Below, piece by piece: positions 1 through 6,314 of a DNA stretch of 9,919 nucleotides. Position 1 is the stretch's first letter, and every line of letters starts with the position of its first letter. Position numbers and translations under genes: made by a program. The notes under the pieces were generated by a model. That model ran no database searches. It was not told where the DNA came from and saw only the letters and a list, made by a program, of their open reading frames with translations. The stretch is from assembly GCA_902496595.1 (NCBI GenBank), contig CABVBV010000075.1, positions 1 to 9,919 on the forward strand, given 5' to 3'. This DNA comes from an uncultured Eubacteriales bacterium (GTDB lineage: Bacteria; Bacillota; Clostridia; Oscillospirales; Oscillospiraceae).

Positions 1-309
1 CGAGCTGCGCCAGAGCCGGGCGGTGGAGTAATTCGTGCTTGTCCCGTCGTCGTTCGGTACAAATTCATCGGTCAAGGTGACGAAGACGATGCCGCCGTCC
101 TCGTCCCGGTACGTGGCGTCGACGGACTGTGTGCCCTCGGGCGTGCCTATGGGTTCGGCTATGTAGCGGCTCACCGTCTGCGCGGCGCCGGACTCGGCTG
201 GCCCGGTTTCCGCTGCGGACGAGGGCGAGTCATCCGCAGGAGAACCGCAGCCCGTGAGCGCGAGGCCCAGGCAGAGGGCGGCAAGCAGGGTGCAAAGGCT
301 TCTTTTCAT
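1..309 (-). CDS. Lipoprotein, N-terminal part (cut by left edge)
   Basis: Starts at the ATG at 309-307, with a strong ribosome site (GGGAGG, about 317-322) just upstream. The 103 visible codons have no stop and run off the left edge, so the gene is partial. The N-terminus is a lipoprotein signal: a short positive end (MKR), a hydrophobic stretch (residues 5-18) and a lipobox L18-T19-G20-C21; Cys21 would be lipidated and the protein anchored outside the membrane. Residues 22-45 are rich in Ser, Ala, Pro, Asp and Glu, like the flexible linker after a lipid anchor. From about residue 46 a folded part begins with alternating beta-type residues. The last visible residues, ARLWRSS, resemble the strand before an Asp-box (SxDGGxxW) of sialidase-like beta-propellers, but the window ends too soon to confirm this. 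Function unknown. It lies 88 bases downstream of the nucleotidyltransferase gene on the same strand and may share its transcript. Confidence 0.85.
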   Translation of the reverse strand, partial: MKRSLCTLLAALCLGLALTGCGSPADDSPSSAAETGPAESGAAQTVSRYIAEPIGTPEGTQSVDATYRDEDGGIVFVTLTDEFVPNDDGTSTNYSTARLWRSS

Positions 310-397
310 GGCTGTTCCTCCCTTCTTTTTCGCCAGTTTACACCCCGCTTGTATCCGGTTTGCATCAGAGCTGTATCAAAGTTGTAAATATTAGGGT
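310..397 (-). other. Intergenic spacer between nucleotidyltransferase and lipoprotein
   Basis: Eighty-eight bases, more AT-rich than the flanking genes, holding the lipoprotein ribosome site. On the minus strand there is a -35-like TTGATA (379-374, five of six matches) with an 18-base spacer to a poor -10-like GATACA (355-350, three of six). It could be a weak promoter, but I would not rely on it. I see no convincing rho-independent terminator after the nucleotidyltransferase stop, so read-through into the lipoprotein gene is possible. Confidence 0.35.
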
Positions 398-1435
398 TCA
401 GTTTTCGTTTTCCAGGGCCTCGGCCATATTTCCGAGGGTGTCGGCGAGTTCCTTTGCGAAGGCCTCGTCGCCGGCGGCGGTCTCTATGCGCAGCTCCTCG
501 CGCTCGGGGTCTGGGGAGATGCGCAGGGCGCAGTGGCCGGACTCCAGCTTCACTCCGTCGTCGAGCGACGCGCCCGCCTCCATCATCGTCTCCGAGATGC
601 GGCGCATGAGCCGTGCCCGATCGCGGCAGCTTATCCTGCGCTCCGCCTTTTTGCCGGGGGCCAGGGGCGGACGCTCGGTTCGGCCGGAGCCATGCTTCGG
701 CTCGGAGCCGATATCGGGCAGCTTCAGGACGCCGTCCAGGGCATCGAGGCAGCAGTGGAAATAGGCCCTCGGCGTGCCTATGTCGCACCAGTAGCCCTCC
801 ATGGCCAGGCCCAGTATCTCCTCTCCGCGCTCGAGCAGTTTGGGAAATAGGCCCGAGGCGAAGTCGAAGCTCTCGCCCTCGGGCACGAGTTCCATGGCCC
901 TCGGTTCCACGACGTAGATGCCGGTATTCACGAGGTTCGTGACCACCCGCTCCCAGGGAGGTTTCTCGATAAAGCAGCGCACGTTCCCGGCGGCGTCGGG
1001 CACTACGAGGCCGTAGCGCAGCGGGTCGCGGCTCTCGTAGAGCGCCATCGTGACGGCCGGGCGGCGGCGTTCGTGCTCGGATATGAGCCTGTTCAACTCA
1101 AAATCGCAGGCGGCGTCGCCGCTCAGGACGAGGAAAGGTTCATCCCCGATGAAGTCCATGCAGTTTTTCACCCCTCCGGCGGTGCCGAGGGGCCTGTCCT
1201 CTATTCGGTAACACAGGCGCACGCCGAAGCGCTCGCCATCGCCGAAGTGCTCGATTATGGGCGCGGGGTTATAGCCCAGCGCGGCGCAGATCTCCGTAAC
1301 GCCGTTGGCTTTGAGCAGTTCGACCGTCCTCTCCATGAGCGGCTTGCCCAGGAGCGGAACCATGGGCTTCGGGAGCTCGCCCGTGACGGCCTTGAGTCGC
1401 CGGCCCTCTCCGCCGGCCATTATCACAGCTTTCAT
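398..1435 (-). CDS. Sugar-1-phosphate nucleotidyltransferase with phosphomannomutase domain IV tail
   Basis: Predicted to join a sugar 1-phosphate to an NTP, giving an NDP-sugar for surface polysaccharide (mannose-1-phosphate guanylyltransferase-like; substrate not certain). Numbering from the MKAVIMAGG methionine (345 aa), residues 1-235 form the NTP-transferase domain: glycine-rich loop G8-G9-E10-G11 with L21-P22-K23-P24, metal Asp in LSGD (D107), FIEKP (155-159), VNTG (169-172) and YWCDIG (215-220). Residues 240-268 are a charged, low-complexity linker. Residues 269-345 resemble domain IV of phosphomannomutase: a RLMRRI helix, DDGVKL, then SPDPEREELRIE. In full-length ManC-PMM fusions of Clostridia (roughly 750-800 aa) a hexapeptide-repeat region and PMM domains I-III lie between these parts; here they are missing, in frame. 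The NTP loop reads GEGRRLKAVT where GEGTRLRPLT is usual. Start: ATG 1435 or ATG 1441 (two codons longer); neither has a visible Shine-Dalgarno. Divergent from the GNAT gene. Confidence 0.85.
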   Translation of the reverse strand: MKAVIMAGGEGRRLKAVTGELPKPMVPLLGKPLMERTVELLKANGVTEICAALGYNPAPIIEHFGDGERFGVRLCYRIEDRPLGTAGGVKNCMDFIGDEPFLVLSGDAACDFELNRLISEHERRRPAVTMALYESRDPLRYGLVVPDAAGNVRCFIEKPPWERVVTNLVNTGIYVVEPRAMELVPEGESFDFASGLFPKLLERGEEILGLAMEGYWCDIGTPRAYFHCCLDALDGVLKLPDIGSEPKHGSGRTERPPLAPGKKAERRISCRDRARLMRRISETMMEAGASLDDGVKLESGHCALRISPDPEREELRIETAAGDEAFAKELADTLGNMAEALENEN

Positions 1436-1469
1436 GTCCATATTATTTGTGGAGCACAGAGAAATATTG

Positions 1470-1498
1470 TTGTAAAGATTGTCCACATTTGATATAAT
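1470..1498 (+). promoter_or_regulatory. Sigma-A promoter for the GNAT-gdpP-rplI-dnaB operon
   Basis: The -35 is TTGTAA (1470-1475, four of six matches), the spacer is exactly 17 bases, and the -10 is a perfect TATAAT (1493-1498) preceded by TG at 1490-1491, making an extended -10. Transcription would start near 1505, giving a leader of about 27 bases before the ATG at 1532. It sits in the most AT-rich stretch of the intergenic region. This is the strongest promoter I see in the window, and none of the next six genes has an equally clear one. Confidence 0.8.
1479..1487 (+). promoter_or_regulatory. DnaA-box-like 9-mer inside the promoter
   Basis: TTGTCCACA matches the DnaA box TTATCCACA at eight of nine positions and equals the box form used in Streptomyces. 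It lies between the -35 and -10 elements, where a bound protein would block RNA polymerase. A related inverted half, TGTGGA (1448-1453), pairs with TCCACA (1482-1487) as a spaced inverted repeat. A single 9-mer with one mismatch can occur by chance, so this is only a candidate operator. Confidence 0.2.
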
Positions 1499-1518
1499 AA
1501 CAAACTACGATGAATGAA

Positions 1519-1524
1519 AGAGGG
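1519..1524 (+). promoter_or_regulatory. Ribosome binding site deciding the GNAT start
   Basis: AGAGGG lies seven bases before the ATG at 1532. An in-frame ATG at 1514 has no ribosome site and would leave a leader of only about nine bases from the predicted transcription start. This favours 1532. Confidence 0.65.
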
Positions 1525-1531
1525 TGCGGCC

Positions 1532-2455
1532 ATGGCGGAGGGCATCGATATCCTGGAATGCCTGGAGGCTGAGGATGTTGAGCGCTTCTGGAAAAGGCTC
1601 CGCGAGTACTTCCTGCGCGACATCTTCCCGGGTGAGGAGAACTGCTATCACTGCTCGGAGGAATACAGAAAGAACATCGAGGCCCTGCACGAGCGCCGGT
1701 TCAACCCCGTGAGGTACCTGTTTTTCATGAGGGACGGGCAGGAGATCGGCCTTGCGCTGAGCGTGGTATACGACTCTGAAGACGGCAAACAGTTCATACT
1801 GGAGTTCTGCGTGTATCCCGAGTACCGAGGGAACGGCACGGGCGCGGCCTGCGCCGGGGCCCTGCTCGACTGGGGAAGGGAACATGGGGCGAAGCTCGCC
1901 GAGCTCAACTGCTCCGACGAGAGGCGGGAGCGCTTCTGGTCGAGGTTCGGATTTGTGAGAAACGGCGTGGACGCCCAGGGCGAGCCGCTCATGCTGCTGC
2001 CGCCGGTGGAGGACGCGCCCATGACCGTCGGCCTCGCCAACGGCATCGAGGAATTTTGGGCGCTGGAGCTGAGCTTCTTTGCGGCCGTAGGCGAGACGCC
2101 GCCGGACAGTATGGGCCGCTCGCGCATGATAGGAGCCATGAGCGCGGGCCGCGTGGCTTTCATCACGGTGAAGCGGCTCGGCCGGCCCGTAGGCCTGTGC
2201 TCCGTGAGCCGCTGCTTTTCCAGCTTCACCTGCTGGGACGTGGGCGTTTTTGACGACTTCTACATAGAGCCCGCCTTCCGCGGCAAGGGCGTGGCCAGGC
2301 TGCTCGTCGAAAAGGCCGCAGAATACTGCCGCAAACAGGGTATGCAGAGCCTGTCGGTCACGTGTTCGGACGTGGACACGGAGATGTACCGTGCGCTCGG
2401 CTTCGATACGAGGCTGGGCACCAACCTGGCGATGCTGCTGCCGTATGAGAGCTGA
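1532..2455 (+). CDS. Tandem GNAT-family N-acetyltransferase (two GNAT domains)
   Basis: A 307-residue cytosolic protein made of two GNAT acetyltransferase domains. Domain 1 covers about residues 5-158: beta4 strand FILEFCV (88-94), acetyl-CoA loop R99-G-N-G-T-G104, and the closing motif FWSRFGF (135-141). Domain 2 covers about 165-305: DDFYIEPAFR, acetyl-CoA loop R250-G-K-G-V-A255, and MYRALGF (285-291). Both pyrophosphate-binding loops look intact, so both halves could bind acetyl-CoA; often in tandem GNATs only one is active, but I cannot tell which here. The acceptor substrate is unknown; free amines, antibiotics, peptides and protein N-termini are all possible for the family. It is the first gene after the main promoter, 21 bases before gdpP, so it is probably expressed with the gdpP-rplI-dnaB run. 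I do not recognise a named gene. Confidence 0.9.
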   Translation: MAEGIDILECLEAEDVERFWKRLREYFLRDIFPGEENCYHCSEEYRKNIEALHERRFNPVRYLFFMRDGQEIGLALSVVYDSEDGKQFILEFCVYPEYRGNGTGAACAGALLDWGREHGAKLAELNCSDERRERFWSRFGFVRNGVDAQGEPLMLLPPVEDAPMTVGLANGIEEFWALELSFFAAVGETPPDSMGRSRMIGAMSAGRVAFITVKRLGRPVGLCSVSRCFSSFTCWDVGVFDDFYIEPAFRGKGVARLLVEKAAEYCRKQGMQSLSVTCSDVDTEMYRALGFDTRLGTNLAMLLPYES

Positions 2456-2476
2456 GAGAAGGAGGTAGGCGCCGCC

Positions 2477-4477
2477 GTGAACAAAAAAATCCAGAGGCTC
2501 GTCGAGCCCAATATAAGGCTGTACCTCTTCTTCATGGTGGCCTTCGCCGCGGCTTCGCTGTTTTTCGGGCAGTATCTGCTCGCCGCTATCGAGGGCGGCG
2601 TGATCCTGCTGCTCGTCATCTGCTCGCTCTTCGTCTCCAGGAGGAAGCGCAGGGAGCTGATGGAGTACATCGAATCGGTCACCTACGATGCGGACACGGC
2701 CAAGAACAACACGCTTTTGAATTTCCCGCTGCCGATGGCGGTCTTCTCGCTGAACGACTCCAGGGTCATCTGGGCGAACCAGATATTCTTCAATATGTGC
2801 GGGGTCTCGGGCTCCAGGTTCGAGGCCAGGCTGGACGAGCTGGTGCCGGATTTCAGCGGTAAGTGGCTGCTCGAGGGCAAGACCCAATATCCGGGCCTGC
2901 TCACGATGAACGGCCGCAAGTACCAGATACACGGCAACATCATCCGGCCGGCCGAGGAGGAAAAGGAGCAGGGCCACGGCTTCATGGGCATCGCATACTG
3001 GGTGGACGTCACGGAGTACGACGATATCCGGATAAAGTACGAGGACACGCGGCCCGTCATAGCGACGATAGTCATCGACAACTACGACGAGCTCGTGAAG
3101 AACCACCCGGACAGGATAAAGAACGACCTGCGCGACGCTGTGGAGGACAGCATCTCCCAGTGGTGCGACGGGAAAGACGGATTTTTGAGGCGGTACGACA
3201 GGGACAGGTATGTCTTCATCTTCGAGGAGCGCTGGCTGGAGTCCATGAAGGCGGAGAAGTTCTCGCTGCTCAACCAGGTACACTCGGTCGTGAGCCCCTC
3301 GGGCATACACGCTACCATCAGCATAGGCGTGGGGCACGACGGTTCGGGTTTCGGGGAGGACTATCAATTCAGCTCGCTCGCCGCGGAGATGGCGCTCTCC
3401 AGGGGCGGCGACCAGGCGGTCATCAAGAACAGGTTCAACTTCGAGTTCTTCGGCGGCCGCGGCAACGAGGTCGAGACCAGGACGAAGGTCAAGAGCCGCG
3501 TCATGGCGAACGCGCTGGCGGAGCTCATTGCGGATTCGTCGCGGGTCTTCGTCATGGGCCACAAGTTCGCGGACCTCGACGCCGTGGGCTCGGCGGTGGC
3601 GGTCTGCTGCATCGCGAGGAAAAAGGGCAAGCTGTGCAGGATAGTGATCGATCCCGTCAAGAACAGCGCGAACCTGCTCATCGAAAAGATGAAGAACGAG
3701 CCGGAGTACCGCAACGCCTTCATAACGCCGCAGGACGCCATGCTGCAGGCCGACGGGCGCAGCCTCCTCGTCGTGGTTGACACGAACAGGCCGGAGCAGG
3801 TGGAGGATCAGAACCTGCTCGACGCCTGCAACCGCGTCGCGGTCATAGACCACCACAGGAGGGCGGCCTCGTATATTCAGAATGCAGACCTCATGTTCCA
3901 CGAGCCCTACGCCTCTTCTGTTTGCGAACTCATGAGCGAGGTGCTTCAGGAGATCGTGGACACGGAGGACATACTCAGGAGCGAGGCGGAGGCCATGCTC
4001 GCGGGCATAGTGCTCGACACGAAGAACTTCACCATCAGGACAGGCGAGCGCACCTTCGACGCGGCGGCCTTCCTGCGCAGGGCAGGCGCGGACACGACGG
4101 AGGTGAAGAAACTGCTTCAGAACGACATGGAGCACACCGTCGCGAGGTACAAGATACTTCAAAGCGCCCAACTCTACCGCGGGAACATCGCCGTGGCCGT
4201 GCCTCAGACTCCGCAGGACAGGGTGGTCGTGGCTCAGGCGGCGGACGAGCTGCTGAACATCTCCGGGGTGGAGGTGTCGTTCGTGGTGACGCCGACGGAG
4301 GACGGGGGCGCAAACATCTCCGCCAGGTCGATAGGCGACATGAACGCGCAGATGATAATGGAAAAGCTGGGCGGCGGCGGCAACCGCTCGGCGGCGGCGG
4401 CTCAGCTCAAGGATACGAGCCTCAGAGACGCCGTAAACAGTCTCTTCGCCGCGATTGACGACTATCTGGACGGCTGA
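2477..4477 (+). CDS. gdpP: Cyclic-di-AMP phosphodiesterase, GdpP type (membrane PAS-GGDEF-DHH/DHHA1)
   Basis: Hydrolyses the second messenger c-di-AMP to pApA, thereby affecting potassium balance, wall stress and beta-lactam tolerance in Firmicutes. The 666-residue protein has the full family layout: two membrane helices (about 15-31 and 34-53), a basic stop RRKRR, a PAS-like domain (about 80-180), a degenerate GGDEF domain (about 190-315, no GGDEF motif, as is normal for GdpP), a DHH domain and DHHA1. Metal ligands look complete: H362-x3-D366-x-D368 in GHKFADLDAVGSA, D435 in VVDTN, D458-H459-H460, and D514 in GIVLDTKNF. DHHA1 ends with GGGGNRSAAAA (632-642); most relatives have His where this has Asn636. 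The start is GTG, with AAGGAGGT (2459-2466) ten bases upstream. It is 28 bases before rplI, the usual gdpP-rplI-dnaB order. The identification is firm; activity is inferred from intact motifs. Confidence 0.95.
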   Translation: MNKKIQRLVEPNIRLYLFFMVAFAAASLFFGQYLLAAIEGGVILLLVICSLFVSRRKRRELMEYIESVTYDADTAKNNTLLNFPLPMAVFSLNDSRVIWANQIFFNMCGVSGSRFEARLDELVPDFSGKWLLEGKTQYPGLLTMNGRKYQIHGNIIRPAEEEKEQGHGFMGIAYWVDVTEYDDIRIKYEDTRPVIATIVIDNYDELVKNHPDRIKNDLRDAVEDSISQWCDGKDGFLRRYDRDRYVFIFEERWLESMKAEKFSLLNQVHSVVSPSGIHATISIGVGHDGSGFGEDYQFSSLAAEMALSRGGDQAVIKNRFNFEFFGGRGNEVETRTKVKSRVMANALAELIADSSRVFVMGHKFADLDAVGSAVAVCCIARKKGKLCRIVIDPVKNSANLLIEKMKNEPEYRNAFITPQDAMLQADGRSLLVVVDTNRPEQVEDQNLLDACNRVAVIDHHRRAASYIQNADLMFHEPYASSVCELMSEVLQEIVDTEDILRSEAEAMLAGIVLDTKNFTIRTGERTFDAAAFLRRAGADTTEVKKLLQNDMEHTVARYKILQSAQLYRGNIAVAVPQTPQDRVVVAQAADELLNISGVEVSFVVTPTEDGGANISARSIGDMNAQMIMEKLGGGGNRSAAAAQLKDTSLRDAVNSLFAAIDDYLDG

Positions 4478-4505
4478 GTCCGGGTTCGGGAAAGGAAGAT
4501 TAGCC

Positions 4506-4955
4506 ATGAAGGTCATATTCAACGTAGATGTGAGAGGGCAGGGAAAGAAGGGCGAGATGAAGGAGGTCTCCGACGGCTACGCCAGGAACTATCTTCTGCC
4601 GCGCAAGCTCGCGAGCGAGGCGACGGCGGACGCGCTCAACGCGATAAAGCTCAAGGAGAAGGCGAAAGCGGCGCAGATGGCCAAGGAGAAGGCGCAGGCT
4701 GAGGAGAACGCGAAGCGGCTCTCCGGCGTGGTCGTCCAGATAAAGGCCAAGGCGGGCCAGGGCGGAAGGCTTTTCGGCGCCGTCACGAGCCAGGAGATAT
4801 CAGACGCGCTCCGCGCCCAGCACGGCATCGAGATAGAGAAGAACAAGATAGTGCAGTCGGAGCCGATCAAGCAGTTCGGGACATATGAGGTAAAGGCCAA
4901 GCTGGGCTACGAGGTGTCGGGCACTATCAATCTCATAGTCACAGAGCAGAAATGA
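4506..4955 (+). CDS. rplI: 50S ribosomal protein L9
   Basis: Structural protein of the large subunit that binds 23S rRNA near the base of the L1 stalk and helps limit frameshifting. The 149 residues match the usual length. The N-terminal RNA-binding domain carries the L9 signature, GQGKKGEMKEV-DGYARNYLLPRKLA (11-36). A long charged helix follows (about 41-75, rich in Lys, Ala and Glu), then the C-terminal domain with GGRLFGAVTSQEI (86-98) and a final beta region. The ATG at 4506 is chosen because MKVIF is the conserved L9 start and AAGGAAG (4492-4498) is seven bases upstream; an upstream in-frame ATG at 4455 lies inside the end of gdpP and adds 17 residues foreign to L9. It is 15 bases before dnaB. 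Confidence 0.97.
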   Translation: MKVIFNVDVRGQGKKGEMKEVSDGYARNYLLPRKLASEATADALNAIKLKEKAKAAQMAKEKAQAEENAKRLSGVVVQIKAKAGQGGRLFGAVTSQEISDALRAQHGIEIEKNKIVQSEPIKQFGTYEVKAKLGYEVSGTINLIVTEQK

Positions 4956-4970
4956 TTCCGGAGGACGCAG

Positions 4971-6314
4971 ATGGACGAGCTTCTGGGTAGGCGGACGCCG
5001 TATTCGGCGGCGGCCGAGCAGGCGGTTCTGGGCTCAATGCTCATTGACGTGCGCTGCATTCCCGAGGTAATTGACAAGCTGAAGCCTGCGGACTTCTATA
5101 TACAGGCCAACCGCGAGCTCTTTGAGACGATCTTCTCCATGTTCGCCTACGGTCAGACGATAGACCCCGTCACTGTGCTGGATCAGATGAAGGTCAGGGG
5201 AGTTTGGAAAGAAAACTCCGAGCAGTATCTGAAGGAGCTTATGCTGATAACGCCGACGGCGGCAAATGTGCTGGAGTATGCGGAAATAGTGCGCGACCGC
5301 TCGCTGATGCGGGCGCTGGGCCAGGTGGCGGACGAGATCTCGAAGATGGTATACGAGGGCTCGGGAGAGGCGGACAACGCACTTGAGGCGGCGGAGCGGA
5401 AGATATTCGCCCTCGGCAAGGACAGGAACCTCGGAGGTCTGGAGCCCGTCTCCACGGTGGTACAGAGAGTATACGACGGCATATCCGAGGCTGCGCTCTC
5501 CGAGGGGGGCACGCCGGGGATAACGACGGGCATGAAGGAGCTGGACAGCGTCATCCTCGGTCTCGGGCCCGGCGATCTCATCCTCGTGGCGTCCAGGCCC
5601 GGCATGGGCAAGACGAGCATCGGCCTCAACATCGCGCTCGCGGCCGCGAAGGCCACGGGCAGCGCCGTCGCGGTATTTTCGCTTGAGATGACGAGAGAAC
5701 AGCTGGTCATGAGGCTGCTCGCCGCCGAGGCCCTGGTCGACAGCAAGAAGCTCCAGACCGGCAGGCTTACCGACGACGAGTGGAAGCGCATTGGCGCGGC
5801 CGCCGCCGTGCTGAGTGAGACGGACATAAGAATTGACGACAATCCATCTCTCACGGTCGCCGAGATGAACGCCCAGTGCCGCAGGCTGAAGAATCTGGGC
5901 CTTATCGTCGTGGACTATCTGCAGCTCATGCAGTCTGCCGGCAGCGGGAACTCCTGGGCCAACGAGAGCAGGACTCAGGCGGTGTCGGACATAAGCCGCA
6001 TGATGAAGATAATGGCGAAGGAGCTGGGCGTGCCAGTGCTCTGCCTGAGCCAGCTCTCGAGGGCGAACGAGCAGAGGCAGAACAAGAGGCCCATGCTCTC
6101 CGACCTGCGCGAATCCGGCGCCATCGAGCAGGACGCCGACGTCGTCATGGGCATTTACAGAGAGGGATACTACAACCAGGAGTGCGAGAACCCGAACGAG
6201 GCGGAACTCATCATACTCAAAAACAGGCGCGGCCAGACCGGCACGCTGAACATGATGTGGCTGCCGGAGTACACGAGTTTCGTAGCGCTCGACAAGAGGC
6301 ACGAGGATGAATGA
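4971..6314 (+). CDS. dnaB: Replicative DNA helicase DnaB (DnaC in Bacillus naming)
   Basis: Hexameric 5'-3' helicase that unwinds DNA at the replication fork and recruits primase. The 447 residues give the full family layout. The N-terminal scaffold domain (about 8-110) begins with the typical PYSAAAEQAVLGSML; a linker follows to about 170; the RecA-type ATPase spans about 185-440. Walker A is SRPGMGKTS (208-216, Lys214), the catalytic Glu is E239 in FSLEM, Walker B is LIVVDYLQLM (311-320, Asp315), and a KNRRGQTG segment (417-424) holds the arginine-finger region. No intein or insertion is visible at the P-loop, a common intein site. Ribosome site GGAGG (4960-4964) is six bases before the ATG. 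Its end overlaps tilS by eight bases, suggesting translational coupling. rplI-dnaB adjacency is classic for Firmicutes. Confidence 0.97.
   Translation: MDELLGRRTPYSAAAEQAVLGSMLIDVRCIPEVIDKLKPADFYIQANRELFETIFSMFAYGQTIDPVTVLDQMKVRGVWKENSEQYLKELMLITPTAANVLEYAEIVRDRSLMRALGQVADEISKMVYEGSGEADNALEAAERKIFALGKDRNLGGLEPVSTVVQRVYDGISEAALSEGGTPGITTGMKELDSVILGLGPGDLILVASRPGMGKTSIGLNIALAAAKATGSAVAVFSLEMTREQLVMRLLAAEALVDSKKLQTGRLTDDEWKRIGAAAAVLSETDIRIDDNPSLTVAEMNAQCRRLKNLGLIVVDYLQLMQSAGSGNSWANESRTQAVSDISRMMKIMAKELGVPVLCLSQLSRANEQRQNKRPMLSDLRESGAIEQDADVVMGIYREGYYNQECENPNEAELIILKNRRGQTGTLNMMWLPEYTSFVALDKRHEDE

Noticed and set aside
306..788. A minus-strand frame across the nucleotidyltransferase end and the spacer
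   Set aside because: Arg-rich composition, and it overlaps the well-supported nucleotidyltransferase in another frame. The real downstream gene has its own ATG and ribosome site at 309.
1436..1486. GTG start at 1486 giving the nucleotidyltransferase 17 extra residues
   Set aside because: The family begins at MKAVIMAGG; the extra residues come from AT-rich intergenic DNA overlapping the divergent promoter, and there is no ribosome site.
1073..1492. Plus-strand frame opposite the nucleotidyltransferase start
   Set aside because: No ribosome site, antisense to a conserved catalytic domain, no recognisable protein.
2863..3780. A 305-codon plus-strand frame inside gdpP
   Set aside because: A +1-type shadow rich in Arg, Gly and Pro; gdpP in the other frame has all its catalytic motifs.
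1505..4522. A 1005-codon open frame on the minus strand opposite the GNAT and gdpP genes
   Set aside because: It is exactly in register with the sense genes and is open only because they lack TTA, CTA and TCA codons. Its product is a His/Arg/Val/Leu-rich shadow with no recognisable domain, and the sense proteins are clearly real.
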